Below, one piece after another: positions 10,834 to 21,667 of a stretch of 39,036 nt of DNA. The position numbers were made by a program, and so were the translations under genes. Source of the DNA: Guillardia theta CCMP2712. Lineage: Eukaryota; Cryptophyceae; Pyrenomonadales; Geminigeraceae. The stretch covers positions 272,747-311,782 of the forward strand of contig NW_005434620.1 of assembly GCF_000315625.1 (NCBI RefSeq), written 5' to 3'. Positions within the stretch are counted from its first letter, which is position 1. Every line of letters begins with the position of its first letter. The notes beneath the pieces are model-generated. The model was not told the DNA's origin and did no database searches. It was given only the letters and a program-made list of their open reading frames with translations.

Positions 10834-11800
10834 ATGGCAATTCAGAGGGCGGAAGGCTGGCTCCGTCGCACGATGCTGGCGACTCTCATGATGACGATGT
10901 GGAAATGCGATGGGTTCGTCATGCGGTCGCTTCCATTAGCAAGGACAGGGGCCAGAGGAGGTCAAGTTCCGACAGGAATCGACTCTGAGAGGAAAGGATA
11001 CACCCGTCAATGGAGCCCTTGCATGACCATGCAGGCTGAGAAGAGCAGGAGAGCTGCTCTGATTGAGATAGCCAAAGTCGCTTTGCTGGTTCCCAGCCTA
11101 GCACTTGCTGATGATGACGTGAAGAGGGGCAGTCAACGCGGAGTCTTCATCACAGAGCAGGATTTTCCGTACCTCAAAGGAAGGTACACGTTTCTTCCAT
11201 GCACTGCCTCACATGATAGCTGGCACTCATTGTTTTCATCTAGATACCCACCAAGGAGGCTTGACTTAGGAAGCGCTCCTCAACAGAGCAAGGACAAGCT
11301 TGTCTTCAACGCATTCGGTGAATGTGTCAATGTCAGTATCCTTAATGCCCTCTGGCCCTTTGCACTCTGATACCTGGCAGGACTCCTGCCAGTATGTTCC
11401 TATCAAGCAGAGGTACGACGGGTACAAGAAATACAAGGCTTCCATCAATCTGTGCTCTGATTTGCTGCGAACACTTCACGACACGTTGGGCAACCCCATG
11501 TCGGACGAGGACAAGAAGAAGTCCGAGAAGCTGCTGAGGCGAGCAGTCCTGTTCGCAGACGCCCTGCTCATCAGTGAGAACTACGGGACAAGCAACGAGG
11601 CGCTAGTGTCCAGATTCTACGTGAATGAGGCATACTACGCTTCGTTGCAGCTAGCTGAGGCTTCCAAGAAAGGAGACGCAGCGAGGTCTAAGGAGATGTG
11701 GGAGCTGTGGAGGGACAGCTGGAACTCTTATCTCATCATCATCAATCGTGCCATCGTCCCAAAAGTTGGAGAGAAGTTCGAACTGATCAAGGATATTTGA
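10834..11800 (+). CDS. thylakoid-lumen protein with tripartite presequence
   Basis: Exons 10834-11183, 11244-11331 and 11381-11800 have compatible phases and give 285 residues. The N-terminus has a hydrophobic signal (MLATLMMTMWKCDG) followed by Phe, the residue typical at the signal-peptide cleavage site of red-lineage secondary plastid proteins. Next comes a Ser/Arg-rich transit stretch, then a twin-arginine signal SRRAALIEIAKVALLVPSLA ending Ala-Leu-Ala before DDD. The mature part of about 190 residues is helical and charged, with the segments VLFADALLISENYG, EAYYASLQLAEASKKGD and WELWRDSWNSYLIIINR. This suggests a Tat-exported lumenal helical-bundle protein, possibly photosystem-associated (PsbQ-like size), but I cannot assign a family. 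It is convergent with the RBM18-like gene, with stops 78 bp apart. Confidence 0.75.
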
Positions 11801-11878
11801 TAATTGATTTCTTCAATTCTTCTGGTGTTTGTACAATCCCCTCCTTCATTTACAAGTTGTGCTTTCCAGCTTAGGACG

Positions 11879-12636
11879 CTAGTCATTCTCCCTCTGATGA
11901 AAGATTTTGTTAAAGACATCCAAGAGCAAGAAACACGGATGTAGACCTCCATTTGGTTGAGTTTGTTCTTCAGCGCAGCAATCATCGCGTTCGGAGACAC
12001 TTCACTCCTCTTCTCCGTCTTCGCACCTGATCTACCCAACAGGGCACCCTTTGCAACCCCCCCCTGCTGAACAAATTAGAACTGATGAGCCTTCAAACCA
12101 ATCCTGGAACTGCTCAAAAGTTACCTCATTCTTATTCTGTGAGTGATCCTGAGCTCGTTCCACGATGATTTTTCTTCCATGCAGCTCCTGTTCATGCTCG
12201 TCATCAATCTTCGTTCAACACCAGAGACTTGAGGTCACCTTGCCATTCATCCTTGCGATGGCCTTCTCAGCACCCTCGGCCGACTCAAATTCCAGGAAGC
12301 ATATGCCTCTGAGTGGGTTCAGAACAACTTTCTTTGATCAAATCCAACGCACCGCGGTTGCCCCCTCCTAGGCCCAGAGGTGAACCAGAGATAGTCACAT
12401 CGCTTCAGCTTCCCGAACTGCTGAAAGAGCTTCACAATCGCTCCTTCGTTGAGGCGAGGGTCCATGTTCCCCACATACACTCTGCACTCCGCGTTTCCGG
12501 GGCTTCTCATTCGGAAGTTGGTTCCTATGAGTCCCCGGACAGGCACTGTTTTGATTCAAGTTATCAGATAATTCCAGGAAAGTTCCAGGCTTAACGCACC
12601 TTTTCCATTCATTGGTTGCTGAAAACTTGAATTCAT
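11879..12636 (-). CDS. RBM18: RBM18-like RNA-binding protein
   Basis: Six minus-strand exons (12636-12600, 12545-12353, 12308-12239, 12187-12125, 12063-11947, 11893-11879) have matching phases and give 164 residues. A single RRM runs from about residue 30: RNP2 is CRVYVGNMDP, followed by IVKLFQQFGKLKRCDYLW and GPRRGQPR, and RNP1 is GICFLEFES with EGAEKAIARMNGK. The GQPRG link and the later helix NAMIAALKNKLNQME match the layout of RBM18, a small conserved one-RRM protein; animal RBM18 is slightly longer. Intron lengths are about 45-60 nt. One alternative acceptor (a 30-nt intron after 12239) was rejected because the 51-nt choice fits the family better. It probably binds RNA in the nucleus; its substrate is unknown. 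Confidence 0.85.
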
Positions 12637-13571
12637 CGTAACCTTAGCCGGCCGAAGAGTTCTGCAGAATGGGGTCTTTTCCTCTTGTTTCTAAGGGAAT
12701 CCACATCAGCATGTACTTTGAGAGACTAAAACACAGCGGGAGATTTCTCTCCCTTTCGCTATAATTTTCTCACTTTCCTAACTTGAATGTCTACACGTTG
12801 GTAACCTTCTGTTTCGCCTCCTTACCCTCCTCTTCCCTGCCACTTACTCCTTCAAACATCTTCAATCTCTTCCTGCTATCAATCGTCAATCTTTGTGCTG
12901 CTAACGTTGATTCCTCAACTCTCCTTTCATTCCCTCCTTACACACCCTCCGCTTCTGGTCCTCAGCGCTCGCTACTAGCAGTTCCCAGCATGACCTCGCT
13001 TTTCCAACAGCTTCGATAGGAACCGTTACAGTACAACCACCATCGTAACGTTCTGTAGATTCCTAATGTTCCCACCCCACCCTCAATCTCTCACATAGAC
13101 TACAATATGACCCCCTTTTTAAAGAAATTTTCCTATAGTCAGAACGGTAAGGGTACCACCCTATCGATTACCAACCCCTTTGTTTCAAATCCACGAACTT
13201 GATCTATACCTACCCACCTCGAACCCCCACCCCAATATATCGGATATTCACAATATGTACCCCTTTGATGATCTCAAGAAGTACTAAAATTGATACCACC
13301 CTACCCATCACCAATACCCCAAGATCAAAAATAACCCCAAAATATGAGTACCCCACCCATACAAACAAGCTTAATCCAAAGGTTTCCCGCCAGACCGCCT
13401 TTCCTCTCTCTGCTCCTACCTAGCGCTTCCTCCCTCTCGTAAACTTTCAGGGTCTCTTCTCTCCATATTTATCTCTTTCCCCTTTCGCTACATTTCCCTC
13501 CAGGTTCTCTACACGCAGTGGACCCCTCTTCAAAGTGACCTGCTAGGGAAAACCTCCTGACTCGCTCCTTC
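12637..13571. other. intergenic region with AC-rich degenerate repeat
   Basis: Pyrimidine-rich upstream DNA. From 13050 to 13400 it is dominated by TACC, CCACCC and ACCCC words mixed with AT patches, like 3630-3790. Two similar pyrimidine words, CCCTTTCGCTATAATTT at about 12758 and CCCTTTCGCTACATTT at about 13480, occur in the same orientation; the second is about 90 bp before the next start codon. No gene is supported. An open frame at 12783-13019 is low-complexity. Confidence 0.45.
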
Positions 13572-14724
13572 ATGGCTTCCTGTACGTTTACGAGGCAAGT
13601 CTCTCACTTTGGGATGCGGTCCAACCCATCCAGCCAAAACTCCAGAGAGGCTTCTCCTGTTCCAGATCATGAGAAATCCGTCGGATCTCCCTTGCGCAAA
13701 CGGCAAACAGCCACGAAATACTCGATTGCCAAGGAGACGGACACTGATGATGAGAAGGAGAACGTCCCGAACAGCGACCCCGACTCTCAAGAATCCTTCA
13801 GCTCCTCCAGGCAGAACAAGGGCATGGACAAGAATTATACGAGCACCATCTCAAACGAGAACGAGGGAAAGGACAACGAGAACGTGTCTGATTCCGAGAA
13901 CGAAAGAGACCTCACTGCCTCCAAGGCTCCAGAAGATGAGATCAATGGTGAAGCAGACAAAGACACATCCATTGTTGAAGAAACTCCCCCCAAGGCTTCG
14001 AACAAAGTCTCGCCCGCGAAAGATTTTGAAGATACTGTGCCTCTGAATGTAGCTTTCATTTGCTTTGTAACGTATGCAAACTAACCCTTAGTCTCTTGCG
14101 ACAGGTTGGTGAGGTTCCTTTTCTACCGGGAAACTTTTCTGCTCTCGAACCATCCTCAGACTGGACATCAGATGTTCCGAGTATCACCAACATCATGAAC
14201 AGAGTGCAGGGCATCAATGAAACGGCCCAAGAGATTGGCGTACGCAGCTTGAAGTTGCAGAGTGAGGTGAGATTTTGTTTCGACTGATTGAAATGCAATG
14301 AATCTGACAGTATTGTGTAGATCAATACCGTGAAGAAAATAGTTAGCAGCCGCGCTGAGATCGATTCTGAGCATGAAAAACTTATGAAGGCAAGGGAGGC
14401 TGAGCTATCAGATGTATGTCACCTATCAGATCTAAACAAAAAGCATTGACCGTTTTGTTGTCAGCTTCACAAGTGCAAATCTGACTACGAGGTCGCCGCT
14501 GCGAATCTGAAAAGAGCTCAAGAAAAATTTGATGAAGGAGAAATGTTGCGCTCGGTTCGTTCAGAACGGATTGAAAATGATGCGCAAAGTGACAAACATG
14601 GCAGGCAACGAAGTTCCGGAAGGAACAAATGGATTCCACGATTGCTGATGCACGAGCTCGTGTAAGCGAGTCTTTGAAAAGCCTCAAAGAGATTGTATAC
14701 ACAATTTTCGGAACGAATTCATAA
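13572..14724 (+). CDS. five-exon Ser/Glu-rich protein with C-terminal coiled coil
   Basis: Exons 13572-14048, 14105-14266, 14321-14413, 14465-14554 and 14605-14724 are all multiples of three and join in phase 0, giving 313 residues. The first 160 residues are polar and acidic, with many possible phosphorylation sites (ETDTDDEKENVPNSDPDS) and a basic SPLRKRQ motif that could be a nuclear signal. The rest is helical: ITNIMNRVQGINETAQEIG, INTVKKIVSSRAEID, LHKCKSDYEVAAANLKRAQ and RVSESLKSLKEIVYTI. This suggests a structural or adaptor protein, perhaps kinetochore- or trafficking-related, but I recognise no family. Introns are 50-57 nt with standard GT-AG ends. The start is the first ATG in an open frame preceded by pyrimidine-rich DNA. 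Confidence 0.8.
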
Positions 14725-16987
14725 ACCAGCGCCGTATTGTGCTAACTTGACACAGGAAAATTTACTAAGAATATTGGAGTGCTGCAAAATGTGGCTTGGA
14801 ATAAATCTTCCATTCCATCATTTAAGAATCTGTTCATCCGAAGATAGCCTTCATGTCTGATGCAAACAAAGTCAGAGGTGAATCGATCCATTCTCATCAG
14901 CATGACAAAAATTATTCAGAGGCGATGGCCGCCATACCAGCAGAGTGGCCTGAAACCCTGTGCTTGTGACCCGTCACTCTGGATGGATCATCCCTGTAGG
15001 AGGGATCGGAAGGCTGCAAGCTCATCAGTATAGAAACCATCCCTTGTCATGACCAGACCGTATGCATTCCAGCGAAATAAGTGTTGTCAGATCCCTGCTT
15101 GGCAGGAAGAGCAGCATTCCACAAAATCGAGAGCATCTCTGCACCAGGATCTTTAGTCGATGAAAGTCATCCAATGAAGTTTCAGCAACGTCCAAACCCA
15201 TCAAGCACAAACCATTGAGAGAACTTGTTATCTCTACATATTCATTCTACGAATAGATAAAGCACGTAAAATGCGAAAAACAAATCATCTTTCTAGCTTA
15301 TCGCAATTCGAGAGCAAAAAATGTGCTTATCGAGCTCATTTCTTCCGCATGACATCGGCAGGAGATTCTTTTCTCTGACTCAATTTACCCATAACCTGCA
15401 TGCAGTTTCTCTGTTACACTCATTCCAACTGCACTTCTCCTTGCATTCGGCCCTGTGCTTTCTTCCTGCACATCGATCACCACTCTCATATCTGTCCTGC
15501 TCTTTCCTGCCCCTCCTGTACTTCATACCTGATTCTCATCATGGTAACTACCACTACTGCACCTGCTGCCATTCTCCTCTCCTCACAGCAGCTCTCGCTG
15601 TCAAGCCTCCAACCCTCCCCCGCGCCATGTTTTTGTCCCTTCGATTTGTCTGTTCGCCACAAGCAAACGCGTGATGATGGCAGACCAGAAAACTCAGTGT
15701 CACACTCACTGAGTCACGCGGCCGGGCCCGGCTTCGGCGCCGAGTCCACCGGGTCTGGGCCACCGAGCCCGGCCCGCCGTCACGGTAGCGGCCGGGTGGT
15801 ATCAGTCACCTGGCTTTTACTCAAACCGGCTAGCAGTGCAAATGGCAAGTTGGCAACGGTCCGACGACGGGACCGTGAGTACTGAATAGCGGTGATCAGC
15901 CTTCTCACGCACCGATGTCACGATTTGGATGACTAGGATGACAGCCGTCTGATCCGCCTGAATGTGCCTGAGACGGCGAGCCAATTGAGCTGCTGATCAC
16001 CCCGCCGACTGTAAGCCTGCATTCAGCTGTCACGCTTCTATGTACGGTCAAATCAGCCCCGGCGGCAGGTACAAATTTCAAACGATAGAATGATATTTGG
16101 ACATTGGATGATAATTTTCGGACCTCCGAGACCGGAATCTTGTCGACGCAAGGCCGAGTCGCAACCAGACCAAACAAGTACTTGAAACTAAGGTCGTTAC
16201 GTTGATTCAGCCGAACAGTTAGGATAGGGTTTTGTATCTCGAGATTTGAAGGATTTGATTGCTCCTGCTGACATAGAGTTGGCGAGACGATGTATTTGTT
16301 GAGCACTCAGATCTCATCGTCTTGTAAAGAAGAATCAAAGACAAGTCGTTTGGAGCAAAATCATTCGTGGTTGCCCTGTGACGAAATGGAGTAAACGGGG
16401 ATAGAGTTGTGAGCCGCTCGTGAGAAGTTCAGCAATTATAGGAAATGTCTGAACTTTTCACAGACTTCCGCGGAACTTGTAAAATTGAGTTATGTCACGT
16501 CCGGACGTGAGCCTGTCATCTCTGTCCTTCTTGACGTCATCATCTTCGAAAAAGCTTATTTTCATATTGTCTGGATAACCTTAACCCCTACCCCCTTCTT
16601 CTCCGCCTTGCAAAAGGTCTGATAGATGTTCCACAAGGATAGGTATTTGCTATATGTGACCTCAAGTAATTTCATTATACCTCTTCCCCTGCCCTCTCCG
16701 GTGAGCACCGGTGGGACCCCTTTACGATCATAACCATGCTTACATTCCCTGACAAAAATTTCCCTTTATCTTCCCTCCTGGCCATCAATTCCGCAGTCCC
16801 CCGCCCACCATCGAATCGACCCTGTCCTCTACTCATTGCTCTCAGTTTCCACTCTCTTCCTCCTCCCTCGTTCTCTGATCAATACATTCTTCCCACCCAT
16901 CCTCTTCCTCCACTGAACCCACATCTTGCTTTACCTTCGTTCGTTCGATCTTCGGAACTCCCCGCGCTCGTACAATACTAGTCACAT
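14725..16987. other. 2.2-kb intergenic region with GC-rich element
   Basis: No gene could be assembled. A CCGGGC-rich block lies at about 15715-15800, followed by TGGCTTTTACTCAAA near 15811, a word shared with 10652. A minus-strand frame at 15905-16306 (133 codons) has unremarkable composition and no recognisable motif. The stretch 16560-16980 is pyrimidine-rich and may hold the upstream region of the Cys-rich gene. Confidence 0.4.
15715..15800. repeat. GC-rich dispersed element
   Basis: A block dominated by GGGCCCGG, CCGGGT and CGGCC words, sharply different from the AT-richer DNA around it. Similar blocks lie at 21225-21620 and 23385-23665. Confidence 0.55.
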
Positions 16988-17443
16988 ATGATGGCAACTG
17001 TTTCTTCATGCCCCGTCATTCAACAAAGCTTCGAACACGTCTTCAAGCTGCCCCAAAACATGGACCATCATGTATCTTTCCCAATCACCAAGAACGAGCT
17101 TTCTAAATGCATGTGCACCATCTTCATGCTGGACGACGGCGTCAAAGTCAATCATTCGCACAGCTCCGTCAAGTTTCAAGAAACTGCCAGCAGCAGGAAG
17201 AGAGACAGAGAGGATGCTCAGGCAAAGGCAGAAGAGTCCGAGGAGTCGCCATCGTCGGCATTTCGGAGCGCCTACTACGAGGCAAGGCGACAGAAGATCC
17301 GGAGGAGGATGCTGGCGGTTGCCGGGCACGTCTGCAACTGCAAGTCATCTGCTCACCATCGCACGAAACACGAGAAGTGCGACTGCGATGCTCCTCTGTG
17401 CATTTGCAAGGACCTGTCCCACGAGTTCACCAGCCTCGATTGA
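16988..17443 (+). CDS. small protein with Cys/His-rich C-terminus
   Basis: Single open frame of 151 residues from ATG at 16988 to TGA. A near-upstream TAG in pyrimidine-rich DNA supports the start. The N-terminal half has KLPQNMDHHVSFPITKNELSK and an SSRKRDREDAQAKAEES stretch. A basic helix YYEARRQKIRRRMLAVAGH precedes a compact cluster CNC-KSSAHHRTKHEK-CDC-DAPL-CIC, that is three CxC pairs with His between. This suggests a zinc- or copper-binding fold, but it does not match a finger I know. Absence of introns is unusual beside its neighbours. Location and function are unknown; the basic stretch could direct it to the nucleus. Confidence 0.6.
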   Translation: MMATVSSCPVIQQSFEHVFKLPQNMDHHVSFPITKNELSKCMCTIFMLDDGVKVNHSHSSVKFQETASSRKRDREDAQAKAEESEESPSSAFRSAYYEARRQKIRRRMLAVAGHVCNCKSSAHHRTKHEKCDCDAPLCICKDLSHEFTSLD

Positions 17444-17695
17444 TGCCCTGGTGTGTAAATAGATCTTGTTGCTTTTATGAATTGAGAACATCTCGTTGAA
17501 ATGAATACATATGTACATCAAACCCAACTGACTTCATGCACCCTCTCCCTCTGTTTCCTCAGCATTCTTGCTGCACCTTCTTGTCTCTGACTGATCTTCT
17601 TCATCCCTTCCAAGTTCGAGGAGGCAACACTGACTTCTTCCCCTCTCCCTTCCTCCGCCACCCCTATGAACACTCCCTTACAGACCAATCAATCC
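17444..17695. other. 3' intergenic space between convergent genes
   Basis: About 250 bp separating the stop of the Cys-rich gene from the stop of the LRR gene on the other strand. It should contain both 3' untranslated regions; no gene or repeat is seen. Confidence 0.5.
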
Positions 17696-20600
17696 TTACG
17701 AGTACTGTGGTGCCATGCTCAGATTGTTCATCATGTTCCTCATCTGCTCGCGGATCGCCTGCCTCGCTTGTGTCAACGTGCGCACGTGCGACAGAAACGT
17801 GTCACCTTGAGTCTGTCGAGCTCCTCCTGCGGCAGATCGGGCTCAGCTTCTACCGTCACGGCGCTCTTTCCTCTTCCTCCTCCATCTCCTTCCTTGCTTC
17901 CCCTACAAGCAGGCAGCATGAGAAGAGTGGATGACTTCACCTCCTCTTTCACCGGGGCTGAGCACGAGCATGCGCTAAGGCAGCAGGAGCTGCCACAACC
18001 GACGAGTTGCTCTTGAACTTTGGAGCTCCTGCTCCTGTTCCTGCTCTTGTTCCTGCTCTTGTTCCTGATCCTGCTCCTGCTCCTGTTCCTGTTCCTGCTG
18101 CTCCTCCTCCTCTCCGCGCCTCTCCACTGCTCCTCTTCGCCGGGACTCTGCCAGCGTTGCTGCCTGGTGATTTCTTGGATTCTACAAGCTTGTCAATGTC
18201 ACATCCTCGATCGCATCCTCACGTACCCTCAACGATATGCTCCTCCATCCCCTGAGACAGCTTCCGAAGAGCTTCCCGGGCATTCGCAGCAAGAGCAGAG
18301 ACCTGAGGCACAGGATAAGCGAAGCGAACTCTCCATCCCGCTCCTCACCTGCGACTCGATGGGGCTGGGGGCAGCCTCCGGTTGTTTCCCCTCGCTCTCC
18401 CTCCTCCTCGTCAGCTTCGGGTCTCCGTACCCCAGCCCAGTCTGCTCGAAGACGCTCGAGTCGTCCAGCTTGACTTCCCAAGAGTTCTTCCTGGAGGTCC
18501 GAGGAGAGGATCGCTCCGAGCTCCTGGTGCCCCCGAGACCGAAGTTGGACCTCACATGTTCCGCGTACGCCCGACGCCGTGCCGCCCCTCCAGCGGGAAG
18601 CATCGGCCCGCTGCCGTTGCCTCCTATCTTGCCGCGAAACTGCAGCTCGACCTCCTCTCCTCCGCTCCCGAGATTGCTTTTCAGCTTCTCGAAGTCAATG
18701 ATCTTGTCTGTTGCCGCCTGTTCGTTGCGTGAGGAGCAAAGACGATGAGAAGAGGCAAGAGGGAGAGCAACGAAGGGTCATAGGAGGCGGGGGGGGAGGG
18801 AAGGGGAGGGGAAGGGGGAGGGAAGGGGAGGGGAGGGAAGGGGAGGGGGGAGCGGCATGGTAGTACCCTAACTCCGTACCCTGCGAGACCACAAAGGGGA
18901 GGGGGAGGAGGAGACTCGAATTCACCTTGATCTCATAGAGATATTCATCGGTCGTGATGGAGGGGACCGACGGACCTCGCGCGGGGCGCGGGGCTTCGCC
19001 GTCACCAAACGGTCCACTTGCGTCCCACTCAGCCGCTGCTTTCCTCGCCCTTCTCGGCCTGAACAAGTGCTTGATCCTCTTGTCCCTCCTGGAGGAAGAG
19101 GAGGAGGAGGTGCCGCTACCTCCTCCATCGGTCACGAAGAACACCTCGACCTCTCCTCCTGGTCTGTTGATGCGAACTCCAAGGTGATCGTTGAGCTTGC
19201 ACTGGAGGAGAAATTTCTCCCGTCCCTCCCCTCCCCCCCCATCGCCCTTCATCTGACCATCGCTGCTCCATTCGCAGACTAGCTGCCCCGTTACCAAGTC
19301 CATCAGGCGCCCCCCGTTGTCGTTGGAGTGATTGTAGACCACGAAACCTGACGGGAGACAAACCTGGTGACATCCCTTCAGTCTGAGCCAGCGACACCAT
19401 GTATCAAGGAGGAGGGGAGGGAGGAGAGAACAAGTAGGGCAGCAGGATCAGTTCGCAACATGTTACTAGACGACAGGACTGGAGGCGCCGCTGATTCCCT
19501 CGTGCTCCCTCCTCCCCTCGCTTACTCCCCCCCTTCCCCCTACCGCACACCCCAGCTCCCTTTACAGACCTCGGACAAGATAATCCCCTCCCACAACTCA
19601 CCATTGCGTTGCCCTCGGCATCACAAGTCACAGCAACATCTCCGTTCCTGAACATGGCGGTGATTCGAAGATCATCCATACTGATGGCCACTGATCCGTT
19701 GGCGTATCGAGCTTCCGACAAGCCTTCTTGCCGCAGGATCAGAGCCGCCGGCCCCTTCTTTCCATACACCTCCACATGCTCTCTCCCCTCCTCTATCCCT
19801 CCCCTCCTCCTCCTCGGCTCCTCCGGCATCCCTGCCAGCTCCCGCAAGCTTGTCTCCGTGGGTTTCTTCCGAGACTGATGGCCGTCAGAGCCCTTCCCTC
19901 CGCCAGGTTTTGCCTCTCGTGGCTTCGTCTTCCTCTGCTTCGTTGGTGCCTCTGCCCCCATGGGCAGGTATCCCCACGCTCCTCTTTCGCCCCCCCTTCC
20001 TGAACGTGCGGTCGGGCATTCCTAGTCCCTTCCAGCCCTGCATCTTTCAGCACTTTCCTACCCTGGGCACAACGGATAAGTGAGAGGAGGAGGAGGAGGA
20101 GGAGGAGGAGGAGGAGGAGGGGGGGAGGGGGGAGGGAGGTCAAAACAAATGCAGCATACCTCATGGCTCAACCAGAAAGCAGCAGCAGCATCTCTCTCCT
20201 CGCTAGTGATCGCCCTTCCGTCAAGAATCTCCAACGAGGGGACGTTGTGCACAAGGAGCTTGAAATAAATTTCCGGCAGGTCCCTTCAGTAGAGCATCGT
20301 AAGGGGTCCCAACCGAATCTCTTCTCTATTCGCATGCTCTTCACCTGCAGACTGGGTTTGGCTTCAGCACCAGCTTCTTGAGGTTCGAACACGCCCCGAG
20401 GTTCTACGGCGCGTCAATGGTCGATCCATAGGCGGAGGCTGCACAACAAACCTGGATCGATTGGAGATCTCTGAAGTCGTTGTCTCGGAGCCAGAGCTCT
20501 TCGAGGTTCATAAGGTCACATATGCTCCCCAGGTTCGTCAGCTTGTTCTTGCTGAGGTTCAAGACCTCCAGGTCCTGCAGCTGCCCTATCCTCTCTACAT

Positions 20601-20964
20601 CCAGGATTTGATTGTGCGACAGGTTCAACCTGTCAGGCATTCAGAGCTCCCACATGGCCTGCCGCTCCTTCCCACCTCATCAGGCATGATAGCTTCTGCA
20701 GCGGTGTCACGCGGTCAAGATGGTTGAAGGCGAGGTTGAGATTCTCGAGCTCTGGAGTTTCTTGGACGAGAATGGAAACGTCGTCGAGATCGTGGTTCGC
20801 CAGGTTGAGGACTGCAGTCTCTACGAGTGGTCCCGTGTCCCCAGCAAGGTCTGCAGCCTGCACAACCATTCTTTCAGAGGGAGGGACACTGATGGATCAC
20901 AGCGGAGGAGAAAGAACCGAACAAGCAAACACACCTGACGGAGCGTATCATAGTCCAGCTTCAT
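17696..20964 (-). CDS. SDS22-like leucine-rich-repeat protein with C-terminal beta-rich domain
   Basis: Exons on the minus strand are 20964-20935, 20857-20676, 20629-20452, 20403-20345, 20283-20160, 20062-about 20006, a middle exon ending at 19602, 19363-18926, 18717-18349, 18302-18227, 18181-17953, 17902-17806 and 17758-17696. Phases agree except that one junction near 20000-19950 is not settled. Residues 1 to about 190 are LRRs (LENLNLAFNHL, LNLSHNQILDVERI, LEVLNLSKNKLTNL, LEELWLRDND) with a C-terminal cap NVPSLEILDG. Then come DLRITAMFRNGDVAVTCD, PSGFVVYNHSN and GRLMDLVTGQLVCEWSSDG, reminiscent of FAM194-type beta repeats, followed by a basic Gly/Ser tail and a helix AIREQMRNMM. SDS22-like LRR proteins are often ciliary; a flagellar role is inferred. 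CCT-rich introns hold the GGA tract at 20085. Confidence 0.8.
20085..20118. repeat. GGA microsatellite in an intron
   Basis: About eleven GGA units, reading CCT on the coding strand of the LRR gene, followed by a G-rich run to about 20140. It sits in the intron 20159-20063 just before the acceptor. Confidence 0.85.
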
Positions 20965-21667
20965 TGAAGTTTCGCTGCTGGGGACGTGACTACTCCTTCC
21001 TTGTCATGTGCAGGAGCTCTCAGAGTTGCTCTTAGCTTCTCCACATCCCCTTCAGCCCCTCCATCTCTCTTGCTGCTTCCTGCCTCCGCCCTCCTCTCCC
21101 TGGGCCATGTCCGTTGTCCGAGAGCCTTCAATTGCTCTTCCTGGATATTTCAAATTTACACCAAGTCTTTCGGATCGCTTGAATTTTGATTAAAATGTCA
21201 TGATGATCAGCAATTAGCATTTACCGTGAGGCCCGGGCCCGGCCCGGCAGGCTGAGGCTCCGAGGCTGAGTAGCAGCCGCTGAGCCTGAGCCGCTGAGTA
21301 CTGAGCGCGGCAGGCCCTGCAGGCTGGGCCGAGGGGCGGGGGGGGGGGGGGGGGGCGGGCCGACCGCGGCGGCGGCCGCCGGGATCAGCGGCTGAGGTCG
21401 GGCCACCGCCGCACGGGAGTGGACTCGGGAGTCAGCCCACCGTGATCCTTGTACGGTACTATGGTAAGTGACGAGTTGTCGGCCGCCCGGACACCGGCCA
21501 ACATGCCGCAACGTAACCGTGGCAAAGCGGCCGGCACGTCGTCCCAGACCGTATCAGTGCAACTCCGACGCTGTGCCGGCAGTATAGTACCGTACCGTCA
21601 GTCATGATATTCACACTGACAAATTGAGCTCGCATGGCTGCACGTAACTCGCAGAATTAATATAGCA
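20965..21667. other. intergenic region with GC-rich element
   Basis: Upstream region of the LRR gene and 3' region of HTH gene copy 1. From about 21225 to 21620 it is strongly GC-rich, with GGCCCGGG and GCGGCGG words, a G run near 21340-21354 and GTACCGTACCG at about 21591. No gene is supported in it. Confidence 0.5.
21225..21620. repeat. GC-rich dispersed element
   Basis: A 400-bp block with CCCGGGCCCGG words, alternating GAGGCT/GCTGAG repeats, a long G run and CCGTACCGT words. Similar composition and words (GTACCGTACCG, GGCCCGG) occur in the block at 23385-23665, so the two flank HTH gene copy 1. Confidence 0.5.

Noticed and set aside
15905-16306. 133-codon minus-strand open frame
   Set aside because: No motif, no plausible splice partners, and overlap with a repeat-bearing intergenic region; kept only as a note.
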